From JABFSM01 sp963762545 (GTDB lineage: Bacteria; Gemmatimonadota; Gemmatimonadetes; Gemmatimonadales; GWC2-71-9): 64,000 bases of DNA. Below are positions 1 to 7,851 of the stretch, piece after piece (the stretch's first letter is position 1; each line of letters opens with the position of its first letter). The stretch is from assembly GCA_963762545.1 (NCBI GenBank), contig CAVXLC010000003.1, positions 496,001 to 560,000 of the forward strand, read 5' to 3'. The translations under genes and the position numbers were made by a program. A model generated the notes under the pieces. The model was not told the origin of the DNA, searched no databases, and worked only from the letters and a program-made list of their open reading frames with translations.

Positions 1-48
1 CATAGGGGTCCCGTTGGCCGGCTGGAATTCCGCCAGGATGAAGAACGA

Positions 49-92
49 TTGGCCGCCCCTTCAGGGCCGCTTCACTCGGCGCCGACGATCTT
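49..92 (+). promoter_or_regulatory. PHO-box-like promoter A (BON/CBS operon)
   Basis: Direct repeats TTCAG at 60 and TTCAC at 71 are 11 bp apart, with a weaker TTGGC in the same phase at 49. The -10-like GATCTT lies at 87-92, starting 16 bp after the start of the last repeat. This is the same geometry as sixteen other promoters in the window. It reads toward the BON gene. Confidence 0.6.
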
Positions 93-169
93 GTGGACGA
101 CTCGGGACGTGAGAGCGTGGCGTCCAGCGAGCGAATCCTGGAAACAGCCGACAGCGGCGGGAGGACACG

Positions 170-823
170 ATGTTGAACAACCTGGAGCTACAGAAGAGGG
201 TACTGGAGGCGCTGGACTGGGAGCCGGGGCTGGATGCCGCACGCGTCGGCGTGGCGGCGAGCGGCGGGGTAGTGACGCTGACCGGGCAGGTGCAGAGCTA
301 CGCGGACCGATTCTCGGCGGAACGGGTCGTCAAGCGGATCCTCGGCGTGAAGGGCCTCGCCAATGATCTCGAGGTCCGGCTCCCCGTGGACGCCACCCGC
401 ACCGATACCGACCTCGCCACGGCGGCGGTGCGCGCGCTGGAGTGGGACGTGCAGGTGCCGCACGAACGGATCAAACTCCGGGTCGCGAAGGGCTGGATCA
501 CCCTGGAGGGTGAGGTGGAGTGGCAGTTTCAGCGCGAGGCGGCGGTGCGGGCGGTGCGCCACCTCCTGGGCGTCCGCGGGGTGACCAACCTGGTCACGCT
601 GGTGGCCAAGCCGACGCCGGGGGATCTCAAGGTCCGCATCGAGTCCGCCTTGCGGCGCAACGCCGAATTGGAGGCGCGCCAGATCCGGGTCGAGACCCGG
701 GGTGGCACCGTCGTGCTGGATGGCGCCGTCCACAGCTGGGCCGAGCGCGATGAGGCCGAGCGGGCCGTGTGGGGCGCGCCCGGCGTCGTCGCGGTAGAGG
801 ATCGCCTGGCCGTCACGGTGTGA
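170..823 (+). CDS. Triple BON-domain protein
   Basis: The 217-residue protein consists almost entirely of three consecutive BON domains, at about residues 5-70, 79-146 and 149-217. Each has the typical 'v.l.G.V.....r..Ae..v..v.GV..v.n.l' pattern. BON domains bind lipids or interfaces and occur in osmotic-shock and stress proteins (OsmY type). There is no clear signal peptide, so a cytoplasmic site is likely. A GGGAGGA ribosome binding site lies just upstream of the ATG. It is followed by a CBS-domain gene and preceded by PHO-box-like promoter A. The precise role is unknown; a stress or envelope-associated function is inferred from the family. Confidence 0.85.
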   Translation: MLNNLELQKRVLEALDWEPGLDAARVGVAASGGVVTLTGQVQSYADRFSAERVVKRILGVKGLANDLEVRLPVDATRTDTDLATAAVRALEWDVQVPHERIKLRVAKGWITLEGEVEWQFQREAAVRAVRHLLGVRGVTNLVTLVAKPTPGDLKVRIESALRRNAELEARQIRVETRGGTVVLDGAVHSWAERDEAERAVWGAPGVVAVEDRLAVTV

Positions 824-830
824 CCATCCT

Positions 831-865
831 CGCCTTCGTGGGGGCTCGCTGCCTCCACGAAGGCG
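831..865 (+). other. Intercistronic hairpin
   Basis: An 11-bp perfect inverted repeat (CGCCTTCGTGG / CCACGAAGGCG) with a 13-nt loop fills the gap between the BON and CBS genes. There is no T-run after it, so it is more likely a processing or stability element, or a weak attenuator, than an intrinsic terminator. Confidence 0.5.
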
Positions 866-886
866 CCCCCATCCCAAGGAGGACCC

Positions 887-1291
887 ATGACCGCTGTATC
901 GGATGTCATGACCCGGAACGTCGTCACCGTGCGCACGGACGCGACGCTCGCCGAAGCGCTGGCGTACCTCTCCACGGGGCACATTTCGGGGGCCGCGGTG
1001 ATCGATCACCGCCAGCGGCTGGTGGGCGCGTTGTCGCGGTCCGACATCATCGACGCGGAGGCCGAGGTCGAAGACCAGGAGGTTCGGGGGCGCTTCCTCG
1101 ACGACACGCTGGTGAGCGACGTCATGACCACGCCGGCGCTGACCATCGCTCCCGATGCGGCGCTGCGCGAAGCGGCGCTGGCCATGGAGTATGGGGACGT
1201 GCATCGGCTCTTCGTGGAAGTCAACGGAGCGCTGGTGGGAGTCGTCTCGCGCAGCGACGTGAGCCGGGCGTTGGCGACGGGGAGAACGTAA
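887..1291 (+). CDS. Two-CBS-domain protein
   Basis: The 134-residue protein is a bare pair of CBS motifs (about 5-60 and 75-130), which form one Bateman module. The repeated 'sDvMTrnvvtv' and 'GvvSrsDvsra' signatures are visible. Bateman modules bind adenine nucleotides and act as energy sensors. With no attached effector domain it probably acts through a partner. An AAGGAGGA Shine-Dalgarno precedes the ATG. It sits 63 bp after the BON gene, probably in the same transcript. It is one of three CBS proteins in the first 6 kb. Confidence 0.88.
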   Translation: MTAVSDVMTRNVVTVRTDATLAEALAYLSTGHISGAAVIDHRQRLVGALSRSDIIDAEAEVEDQEVRGRFLDDTLVSDVMTTPALTIAPDAALREAALAMEYGDVHRLFVEVNGALVGVVSRSDVSRALATGRT

Positions 1292-1309
1292 TGACGCGGC
1301 GCCCGCCCG

Positions 1310-1999
1310 TCACACGGGCGGGCCGGGGGCGGCTTCCGATGTGGCCGGGGCGAGATGCTGGAGGAACCAGTCGGTGGCCAGGGCCGACACCGCCTGCAGC
1401 GCGCCCGGCTCCTCGAACAGATGCGTTGCGCTGGGAACCACCTCCAACCGCTTGGGACAGGCCAGCCGCTCGTAGGCGATTCGGTTAAGCTCGAGCACGG
1501 CCGGGTCCCGGCCCCCGACGATCAGGAGCGTAGGGGCCCGGACCTTCGGCAGGTATGCTCCCGCCAAGTCAGGACGTCCGCCCCGCGAGACGATCGCCGA
1601 AACGGGAACGTCGGACGTCGCCGCCGCCATCAGCGCGGCCCCCGCGCCGGTACTGGCCCCGAAATAGCCGATCGCGCGGCCGGCCGAGTCGGGGTTGCCG
1701 GCCAGCCAGCGGGTCACCGCCAGGAGGCGTCGGGCCAGGAGTGGGATGTCGAAGACGTTCTCCCGGTCCCGCTCCTCTGCGGGCGTCAAGAGGTCGAACA
1801 GCAGCGTGCCGATCCCGGCGGTGGACAGCATCTCGGCGACTCGCCGGTTGCGCGGACTCTTGCGGCTGCTGCCGCTTCCATGGGCAAACACCACGATTCC
1901 CGGAGCGTCCCGGGGAATGGCCAGGTCTCCCCGGAGGGGGATCCCCTCGAGGTTCAGGAGCACCTCGTGATGCGGAGTGGACCATTCCGTCGGAGTCAT
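1310..1999 (-). CDS. Alpha/beta hydrolase, dienelactone-hydrolase-like
   Basis: The 229-residue protein has a complete alpha/beta-hydrolase triad by inspection: nucleophile Ser116 in 'GASTGAG', Asp165 in 'VGGRDPAV' and His193 in 'SATHLF'. The 'VVFAHGSGSSRKSPRN' stretch gives the oxyanion region. The start ATG overlaps the stop of the upstream phosphoribosyltransferase by 4 bp, so the two are translationally coupled. In many bacteria this hydrolase family is encoded beside, or fused to, the same phosphoribosyltransferase family. The substrate is unknown. A paralogue with an erased active site lies at 18655-19392. Confidence 0.85.
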   Translation of the reverse strand: MTPTEWSTPHHEVLLNLEGIPLRGDLAIPRDAPGIVVFAHGSGSSRKSPRNRRVAEMLSTAGIGTLLFDLLTPAEERDRENVFDIPLLARRLLAVTRWLAGNPDSAGRAIGYFGASTGAGAALMAAATSDVPVSAIVSRGGRPDLAGAYLPKVRAPTLLIVGGRDPAVLELNRIAYERLACPKRLEVVPSATHLFEEPGALQAVSALATDWFLQHLAPATSEAAPGPPV

Positions 2000-2655
2000 C
2001 GAGGGCCTCCCTCTTGGGCCTGCCCCGCCGGCGCCGCATCGAGATATTCTCGCACCGCATCATCGCCCACCTGAGGGAAGGAGACATAGGCCTGGCCCAC
2101 CGCGGTGAAGTCTGGCGGGCTGGCGGCGCAGACGACATCGTCCGCCTCCCGCTCGATCCGCTCATGTCCTTCCGGTGAGCACACCGGCGCGGCAAAAATG
2201 AGCCGCCTGGCTCCCCGACGGCGCAGCACCCGGAGTCCGGCGATGGCGGTGGCGCCCGTCGCCAGCCCGTCATCCACCAGGATGACCGTCCGGCCCTCCA
2301 CCGAAGGCGCCGGGCGCCCCCGCCGGAACACGGCCTCGCGACGCTCCACCTCCTTTACCTCCGCCGCCACGGCCTGATCCACGACGCGACGCGGAATCCC
2401 CAGTTGGGCGATGAGCGGCTCGTTGAGCCAGATGGTTCCCGCCGCGACGGCTCCCATCGCGAGCTCGGCATGGCCCGGGACGCCGACCTTCCGCACGACC
2501 AGCCCGTCGAGCGGCGCCCCGAGCGCGGCAGCGACCTCCGCCGCGGGAACGATACCGCCGCGCAGCAGCCCCAGCACCAGCGGATCGTCGGCCCGGTACT
2601 GCTTGAGCCGTGCCGCGAGCTCCCGGCCGGCGTCGGCGCGATCGAGATAGCGCAT
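1996..2655 (-). CDS. Phosphoribosyltransferase family protein
   Basis: The 219-residue protein carries the type I PRTase PRPP-binding loop 'VILVDDGLATGAT' and an N-terminal 'LLRGGIVPAAEVA' segment typical of the family. The chosen ATG overlaps the stop codon of the CBS gene by 1 bp (TGATG); the frame is open further upstream but shows no coding character there. The base or other acceptor cannot be told from sequence. It lies in the three-gene operon CBS-PRTase-hydrolase under promoter B. A PRPP-synthetase-like gene is transcribed divergently next door, which suggests linked PRPP metabolism (inference). Confidence 0.87.
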   Translation of the reverse strand: MRYLDRADAGRELAARLKQYRADDPLVLGLLRGGIVPAAEVAAALGAPLDGLVVRKVGVPGHAELAMGAVAAGTIWLNEPLIAQLGIPRRVVDQAVAAEVKEVERREAVFRRGRPAPSVEGRTVILVDDGLATGATAIAGLRVLRRRGARRLIFAAPVCSPEGHERIEREADDVVCAASPPDFTAVGQAYVSFPQVGDDAVREYLDAAPAGQAQEGGPR

Positions 2656-3200
2656 CAGGCCTTCCCCTCCGCCACCGCGCGCGAGACGTCGGACGTGGTG
2701 ACGATGCCCATCAGCCGGCCATCCTTCATGACCAGAAGACGGTGGATGTCGGCAGCCTTCATTCGCTGCGCGGCCGCCTCGACCGTCTGCTCCGGACCGA
2801 TGGCCCGGAGCCGACGGGTCATGGCCTCCGACACGGTGTGTTCGCCGAGGAGATCCCACTCCGGGCCCCGGGTGGACTCGGTCCGCTCGGTGAGCTCGGC
2901 GCCGGCATCGGCCCAGAGATCCTGAAAGAAGGCTCCGTCGAATTCTTCGCCCTCCACTGCGCCCGGCGGCGGCTCTTCGTCCCACCCGATCTCCTCGGCC
3001 CCGTCGGTGGGCACGGGACCGAGATTCGCCTGGAAGGACACGATGTCATCGAGACTGACGACGCCTACCACCTTCCCCTGCTCCACCACCGGAGCACCGC
3101 TCAGGTGATCGGTGCCCAGGAGCTCCACGAGGTCGCGCAGCGAGAGCTCGGGGCTCACGACGGTGAGCTGGGTACTCATGATGTCCTTGACGAGTGTCAT
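2655..3200 (-). CDS. CBS-domain protein with acidic insert
   Basis: The 181-residue protein has CBS motif 1 at about 5-58 and motif 2 at about 122-178. They are separated by an acidic linker of about 60 residues rich in Glu, Asp and Pro that neither neighbouring CBS protein has. It is the first gene of the operon driven by promoter B and is coupled to the PRTase gene by a 1-bp overlap. It is likely a nucleotide sensor; whether it modulates the PRTase is speculation. Confidence 0.87.
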   Translation of the reverse strand: MTLVKDIMSTQLTVVSPELSLRDLVELLGTDHLSGAPVVEQGKVVGVVSLDDIVSFQANLGPVPTDGAEEIGWDEEPPPGAVEGEEFDGAFFQDLWADAGAELTERTESTRGPEWDLLGEHTVSEAMTRRLRAIGPEQTVEAAAQRMKAADIHRLLVMKDGRLMGIVTTSDVSRAVAEGKA

Positions 3201-3252
3201 GGCGTCACGCCTCCCACGAGCCTGGGGACAAGGGATGCCGCTTACCTTGTCC

Positions 3253-3296
3253 AGTATGGCACCGAGGTCTTGAATCGAGGATGAAGTTCCCCTGAG
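3253..3296 (-). promoter_or_regulatory. PHO-box-like promoter B (CBS-PRTase-hydrolase operon)
   Basis: Reading the minus strand, CTCAG (3296), TTCAT (3285) and TTCAA (3274) stand exactly 11 bp apart. The -10-like CATACT occupies 3258-3253, 16 bp from the start of the last repeat. It lies back to back with promoter C. Confidence 0.7.
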
Positions 3297-3322
3297 CCGG
3301 CGTTCACCCGGTTGAAGCAGGG

Positions 3323-3366
3323 TTCACGCCGCCTTCACCGTGGCTCCATCGAAGATGAGATAGCAT
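3323..3366 (+). promoter_or_regulatory. PHO-box-like promoter C (prs-like operon)
   Basis: TTCAC at 3323, TTCAC at 3334 and TCCAT at 3345 are three 11-bp-spaced repeats. The -10-like TAGCAT is at 3361-3366, 16 bp after the start of the third. There is no recognisable -35, as in PhoB-class promoters. Confidence 0.7.
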
Positions 3367-3390
3367 CTTCAGGCAAGGGAGGACCGCCGC

Positions 3391-3426
3391 ATGCCCGTTT
3401 GTCGCACCAGGGCCACGACGCCATGA
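3391..3426 (+). CDS. Candidate 11-residue leader peptide upstream of prs-like gene
   Basis: A tiny ORF (MPVCRTRATTP) starts 7 nt after a strong GGGAGGA site. Its TGA overlaps the ATG of the PRPP-synthetase-like gene (ATGA). The downstream start has no good Shine-Dalgarno of its own, so translation of the main gene may depend on this leader by termination-reinitiation. Expression is inferred from the arrangement only. Confidence 0.4.
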   Translation: MPVCRTRATTP

Positions 3427-4367
3427 CGCGGCTCGCTCTGCTCGCGGGCTCCGCCAGCCAGGCGCTCGGCACGGCGATCGCGACCAGCCTCGAGGTCACG
3501 CCGATCCAGCGAATCATTGCCCGGTTCCCGGACAGCGAGCTGCACATCGAGCTCCAGGAGAGCGTTCGTGGAGCCGATGTCTTTCTCGTACAGTCCACCT
3601 CCCCTCCCGCCGACGAGCACCTGGTGGAGCTGCTGCTGCTGGCCGACGCCACCCGTCGGGCCGGCGCGGAACGAGTCACCGCGGTGATGCCCTACTTCGG
3701 CTATGCGCGACAGGACCGCCGGGCCAGCGGCCGGGAGCCGGTCGGGGCCCGAGTCGTGGCGGATGCGCTGGCGTCAGCCGGACGAGTCGATCGCATCGTG
3801 GCGCTGGATCTGCATTCCACCGCCCTCGAGGGGGTCTTTGGGGTGCCGCTCGAGCATCTCAGCGCGGCCGCCTTGCTGACCGAAGCGCTCCGCCCCTATG
3901 TGACGACATCGAGCATCGTGGTCGCGCCCGACCTGGGTGCCGTGCACGTCGCCGAACGGTACGCACAGCGTCTTGGACTGCCGGTCGCGATCGTCCACAA
4001 GACGCGGATCAGCGGAGAGGACGTCGAGGTCCGCACCCTGACCGGCGACGTGACGGGGCGGCGGCCCATCATTGTCGATGACATGATCAGCACCGGCGGG
4101 ACGATCGCCGCCGCGGTTCGAGCCCTGCGCGGCGCCGGCGCTCTGAAGGAGACCGTCGTAGCCGCGACCCACGGGCTGTTCGTGGGGCAGGCGGCCACGC
4201 TCCTCGGCGAGCTGTCGCTGCACGGGCTGCTGGTATCGGACAGTATCGCCGGGGGAGATCTTCCCGAGCTCACGGTCCGGCGCCTCAGCGTCGCGGGGCT
4301 TCTGGCCGACGCGATAGGGCGACTGCACCGGGGCGATTCGCTGGGCGATCTCATCGCCCACCGCTGA
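3423..4367 (+). CDS. prs: Ribose-phosphate pyrophosphokinase-like protein
   Basis: The 314-residue protein has the length and two-domain PRTase-like fold of PRPP synthetases. Visible signatures are 'FPDSELHIELQESVRG' near residue 40, 'YFGYARQDRR' near 95, a 'DLHS' motif, and the PRPP loop 'IIVDDMISTGGT' near 214-226. It diverges from housekeeping enzymes in the flexible-loop region ('DLHSTALEGVFG' where DLHAGQIQGFF-like sequence is usual), so it may be a stress paralogue. The ATG was chosen because family similarity begins there and it overlaps the leader stop. A CHAD gene follows. ATP plus ribose-5-phosphate to PRPP is the expected reaction. Confidence 0.82.
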   Translation: MTRLALLAGSASQALGTAIATSLEVTPIQRIIARFPDSELHIELQESVRGADVFLVQSTSPPADEHLVELLLLADATRRAGAERVTAVMPYFGYARQDRRASGREPVGARVVADALASAGRVDRIVALDLHSTALEGVFGVPLEHLSAAALLTEALRPYVTTSSIVVAPDLGAVHVAERYAQRLGLPVAIVHKTRISGEDVEVRTLTGDVTGRRPIIVDDMISTGGTIAAAVRALRGAGALKETVVAATHGLFVGQAATLLGELSLHGLLVSDSIAGGDLPELTVRRLSVAGLLADAIGRLHRGDSLGDLIAHR

Positions 4368-4483
4368 GACCGTGCCCCCTCCCTTCCCTGCGTCATGGCT
4401 CTTCCCGGCAGGACACCGATGACCGGCGACCTCCCCACGGGGCTGGTGCCCCGGCTCCGAGCCAGTCGTCGCGGAGGCGGCCA

Positions 4484-5539
4484 ATGCCCCCCGCCGTCCT
4501 GAACGCCGCCCTGCTCCGCGATCCCGCCCAGCGAAGCGTGCGGGTCATCGCGCAGGCGCGGCTCCAGCGGGTGCTCGAGGAAGCGGCTCGGGTGGAGGTG
4601 CGGGTGAGCCTGGATCGCCCGGGAACGCCAACCGAGCCGGGCACGGACGCGACGGATCCCGAGGCCGTTCACGATTTCCGGGTGGCGCTCAGGCGTCTGC
4701 GGACCTGGCTGCGAGCGTTCCGGCTGTATCTCGAGGATACCGTTCGCCGCGGTCCCGAGCGGCGCTTGCGCACCCTCTCGCGTCTGGCCGGGCGGGCACG
4801 GGACCTCGAGGTCCAATACCTGTGGCTGATCGGCGTGCGCCCGGGACCCGCAGGGGATGCGGCCCGCTGGCTTGCCGAGGACGTCAACCGGGATCAGATC
4901 CGCGCGCGCCGGGCGCTCGGTGAGGGACTCGTCGCCGAGCTGCCCAACACCAGCGCGCAACTGGCCGAGGAGCTGCAGCACTACCGCCGTGACACCGCGC
5001 TCGAGGAGCCGGTATACGACCGGATGGCGACGGCGATGGCCGACGCCGTGCGCGAGGCGACCGACACGCTGGCCGAAGACCTCGGCCGGGTCGTGCGCCC
5101 GGCACAGGCGCCGGAAGCCCACGCCGCCAGGATCTCCATCAAACGCCTTCGGTACCTGCTGGATGGCTTCGGGCGGGCCTCCAGGAACGCCGCGAACATT
5201 CTGCCCCGGCTTACCGAGTTGCAGCACCTGTTCGGCGAGCTGCACGACGCCCAGGTGCTGCACCAGCTGGTCCGGGAGATCCGTGCCGTTCCGAAGTCCG
5301 GCGCGGACAAGGCGCGGCCGGGTGCCGATCGGCCGCCTCCCCGCGCGCTGAGGGCACTCGAAGCGCTTTTGGCGCGCCGGATCGCTGCCACGTTCCAGGC
5401 AGTGCTCCGAGCCGGTCGATCGCGAGCCACCCGCGCGATGTTCAGACGGCTTTCGGCGCTAATCCAGCGGCTGGAACAGGCGGGCCGCCGGGGACGACCT
5501 CCCCGGGCGCGTCGGCCCGGCCGTCTGAAGCAAGGCTGA
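4484..5539 (+). CDS. CHAD-domain protein
   Basis: The 351-residue protein matches the CHAD family: a conserved His in 'AVHDFRVALRRLRTWLRAF' (about residue 63), a second in 'HAARISIKRLRYLLDGF' (about 215), and a third near 'FGELHDAQVL'. CHAD domains are all-helical bundles with a basic pore that bind inorganic polyphosphate. The C terminus is a basic tail rich in Arg and Pro. It lies 116 bp after the prs-like gene on the same strand. It fits the CYTH and phosphate-porin genes elsewhere in the window. Confidence 0.85.
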   Translation: MPPAVLNAALLRDPAQRSVRVIAQARLQRVLEEAARVEVRVSLDRPGTPTEPGTDATDPEAVHDFRVALRRLRTWLRAFRLYLEDTVRRGPERRLRTLSRLAGRARDLEVQYLWLIGVRPGPAGDAARWLAEDVNRDQIRARRALGEGLVAELPNTSAQLAEELQHYRRDTALEEPVYDRMATAMADAVREATDTLAEDLGRVVRPAQAPEAHAARISIKRLRYLLDGFGRASRNAANILPRLTELQHLFGELHDAQVLHQLVREIRAVPKSGADKARPGADRPPPRALRALEALLARRIAATFQAVLRAGRSRATRAMFRRLSALIQRLEQAGRRGRPPRARRPGRLKQG

Positions 5540-5585
5540 ATTCCGAGTGAAGATCCGTTGAGGCCGGACCGTCCCTGACGTCGAC

Positions 5586-5628
5586 CTCACAAGGCCTTCA
5601 TCGCTGGTTCAGTCTCGGCGGTTACCTT
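5586..5628 (+). promoter_or_regulatory. PHO-box-like promoter D (CBS-baeRF operon)
   Basis: CTCAC at 5586, TTCAT at 5597 and TTCAG at 5608 are spaced 11 bp apart. TACCTT at 5623-5628 serves as the -10, 15 bp after the start of the last repeat. Confidence 0.68.
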
Positions 5629-5660
5629 GGCTGTGCACACAGCCTTTGCCAGGGGGAGAC

Positions 5661-6110
5661 ATGACTGTCGGAAGAATCTGTACCCGTGTGATGGCGAGCG
5701 CGTCGTCCCAGGAGACCGTGCGGGTGGCGGCTCAGCGGATGTCGACGAATGACGTCGGGACCCTCGTGGTCCTCGATGGGGACGAGGCCGGGCCCATCGG
5801 CATCATAACCGACCGGGACATGGTCCTTCGATGCCTGGCGCCCGGGCTCGATCCCGAGCGTACCCCGATCAGCTCCATCATGACCCGTCCGGTGCATACC
5901 GTGAGCGAGCAGGCGCCGATCGAGGAGGCCCTGCGGACGATGGCGCAGGTCGGTACGCGCCGGCTGGTGGTCCTCGGCGAGATCGGACGGCCGGTCGGCG
6001 TGCTGAGCCTGGATGACCTCCTCGACGTGCTGGCCGACGAAGCCGGCGCGATCGGGCGGTTGCTGGGCAAGCAGCAGAGTGGCATCGCCGCGGCGATCGG
6101 TGCGCGCTAG
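5661..6110 (+). CDS. CBS-domain protein
   Basis: The 149-residue protein contains two CBS motifs (about 5-65 and 70-130) with 'GIITDRDMVLRCLAPG' and 'SSIMTRPVHTV' signatures. It matches the short CBS-pair proteins common in stress loci. The ATG at 5661 follows a GGGGGAG site; an in-frame TTG 15 bp upstream is unlikely to be used because it precedes that site. It is the first gene after promoter D and is probably co-transcribed with the eRF1-like gene. Confidence 0.87.
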   Translation: MTVGRICTRVMASASSQETVRVAAQRMSTNDVGTLVVLDGDEAGPIGIITDRDMVLRCLAPGLDPERTPISSIMTRPVHTVSEQAPIEEALRTMAQVGTRRLVVLGEIGRPVGVLSLDDLLDVLADEAGAIGRLLGKQQSGIAAAIGAR

Positions 6111-6171
6111 CCGTCCCCGCGGGCACGACGTCCGCGTCGGGCACCGGGTGGTGAGCAGCTGGGTAGGAGGG

Positions 6172-6324
6172 ATGGAGCCCATCGGGCCATCGGATCCGGA
6201 GCCCGCCGCCGAGGCTCCCGGCGCGGAGCGTGGCGGCTCCGAACTGGTTCGCGTGATCACTTCGGTCTGGATCATGGACCCGGAAGGTCCCATTCAACGG
6301 GCGAACGCGAAGGAAACCGTATGA
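6172..6324 (+). CDS. Possible 50-residue protein
   Basis: An ORF of 50 residues, rich in Pro, Glu and Ala, ends with a TGA that overlaps the start of the next gene (ATGA). An AGGAGG lies almost directly against the ATG, too close for an ideal ribosome binding site; GTG codons just upstream in frame are alternatives. It may be a coupling ORF or simply leader sequence. No homologue is recognised. Confidence 0.25.
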   Translation: MEPIGPSDPEPAAEAPGAERGGSELVRVITSVWIMDPEGPIQRANAKETV

Positions 6325-7475
6325 AACCCGTCGCTTCAGGGATCGGCGCGGCCATTCGCGATCTCGGCAAGATCCGGCCCGCTCCGCAGCACTTGGTCTC
6401 CTGCTACCTCAGGCTCGAGGTCGGCGATCGGACGCGAAGGAAGTATCTCGCCCACCTCAAGGGGGCCGTCGCTCAAGCCGAGGCCGCGATCGCGGGATTG
6501 GAAACGGCTCGTCGCCGTCCGATCGAGCGCGATCTCCGCCGCGTCATGAAATTCGTGGCGACTCCGGGCCGTCTCCCGCCCGCCCCGGGGCTCGCCATCT
6601 TCGCCTGCGAAGCCCGGGACCTGTTCCTCGCCGTCCCGATGCCCCGCGTGCATCAGACCCGCGTGGTGGTGGACCATGTGCCTCACCTCCGGGAGCTGCT
6701 CACGGTGCAAGAAGAGAGCGGCCGAATCCTGGTGGCCGTGCTTGATCGCACCATGGCCCGATTGTTCGAAGTCACGGCCTTCGGCATCGGCGAGCTGGCC
6801 GAGATGCGGGCCACCGCGACCCGCGGGGGCAAGTTCCACAGCGACCGGCAGGACAGTCCGGGCTGGGGAGAAGGACAGTTCCACCGCCGGATCGAAACGG
6901 AGCGGCATCGTCACTTCGCGGCGGTCGGCCGGCGGCTGGCTCAGCTCGACCGGGCCCATCCGGCCGATGGAATCGTCCTGGCCGGTCCCTCGGACGACAC
7001 CCGGGCCGCCACCCGGTTTCTTCCGCCGGCGCTCTCGGCCCGCTTCATGGGCACCGCGCGGCTCAACCCCACAGCGGTACGGCCCGCCGAAGTCCAGGCG
7101 GCGGCCCTGAGGCTCCGCAACGAGTTCGATGGCTTCCGTGAGCGCGACCTGGTCGCGGGGCTGGAGGGCAAGGTGCGCGAGGGCTGGGCGGTGAACGGCT
7201 CGCGCCCAGCGCTTCAGGCCCTCGCCCGAGGCCAGGTGCGGACCCTGCTGATTCGGACCGACCTGACCGGCTCCGGCTACCGCTGCCCTGATTCCGGCCG
7301 GCTGGTGCTCTCCGCGGCCGAATGTCGCGGGGCGGGCACGCGGGAGCCAGTGGCGGATCTGGTGGACGAGGCCATCGAGGAGGCGCTGGGCCAAGGAGTG
7401 GCCGTCAGGGTAATCCATGCACCGGAACTTGCCGGGGCGATCGATGGTCTCGCCGCCGAGCTTCGCTTTCGTTGA
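6321..7475 (+). CDS. Bacterial archaeo-eukaryotic release-factor-like protein (baeRF)
   Basis: The 384-residue protein resembles the bacterial eRF1-like (baeRF) families. An N-terminal domain carries a long helix with 'RRKYLAHLKGAVAQAE'. The middle domain has 'VAVLDRTMARLFEV' followed near residues 180-190 by 'GWGEGQFHRRIETERH', the position of the GGQ loop of eRF1. The C-terminal domain is L7Ae-like ('GQVRTLLIRTDL', 'LVDEAIEEALGQG'). eRF1 proteins release peptides from ribosomes; baeRFs are proposed to act on stalled or hibernating ribosomes, which is not proven. It sits between a CBS gene and a zinc-ribbon gene. Confidence 0.7.
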   Translation: MKPVASGIGAAIRDLGKIRPAPQHLVSCYLRLEVGDRTRRKYLAHLKGAVAQAEAAIAGLETARRRPIERDLRRVMKFVATPGRLPPAPGLAIFACEARDLFLAVPMPRVHQTRVVVDHVPHLRELLTVQEESGRILVAVLDRTMARLFEVTAFGIGELAEMRATATRGGKFHSDRQDSPGWGEGQFHRRIETERHRHFAAVGRRLAQLDRAHPADGIVLAGPSDDTRAATRFLPPALSARFMGTARLNPTAVRPAEVQAAALRLRNEFDGFRERDLVAGLEGKVREGWAVNGSRPALQALARGQVRTLLIRTDLTGSGYRCPDSGRLVLSAAECRGAGTREPVADLVDEAIEEALGQGVAVRVIHAPELAGAIDGLAAELRFR

Positions 7476-7507
7476 TCGACTTCCACCGCACCACGAGGAG
7501 ACCGTCC

Positions 7508-7846
7508 ATGTCACCCCAGGAACCGCTCGGCCCGTTCTGCCAGAGCTGCGGTATGCCGCTGAACCAGGCGGAGGATTTCGGAACCAGCGTCGAGGGGCAT
7601 CGCGTAAACGACTACTGCCACTTCTGCTACCAGGGCGGAGCCTTCGTCAATCCCGACATCACGATGGAGGAGATGATCGACCTGTGCGTGGGCATCATGG
7701 CCCAACGGGGCATGCCCGAACCCAAGGCCCGGGCGATGCTCACCGATGTCTTGCCGCATCTCAAACGCTGGCGCGAGGCGTCCATCCAGCGCGTGCTTCA
7801 GACCGCCGGGGGCCGGGGGTTGCCCTCGGGCGACGAGGAGTGCTGA
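7508..7846 (+). CDS. Zinc-ribbon domain protein
   Basis: The 112-residue protein begins with a zinc ribbon: 'FCQSCGMPL' near residue 12 and 'DYCHFCYQGG' near 37, giving CxxC...CxxC. A helical tail follows ('MEEMIDLCVGIMAQRGMPE'). This matches the putative zinc-ribbon family often annotated as transcriptional-regulator-like, whose function is not known. It is the last gene of the promoter D operon and converges on the MgtA gene, with a 5-bp gap. Confidence 0.78.
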   Translation: MSPQEPLGPFCQSCGMPLNQAEDFGTSVEGHRVNDYCHFCYQGGAFVNPDITMEEMIDLCVGIMAQRGMPEPKARAMLTDVLPHLKRWREASIQRVLQTAGGRGLPSGDEEC

Positions 7847-7851
7847 ACCGG

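Noticed and set aside
3274..3345. FNR/Anr-type TTGAT-N4-ATCAA sites as an explanation for the stress genes
   Set aside because: No good palindromic TTGAT/ATCAA sites were seen in the divergent regions; the repeats are direct, not inverted.
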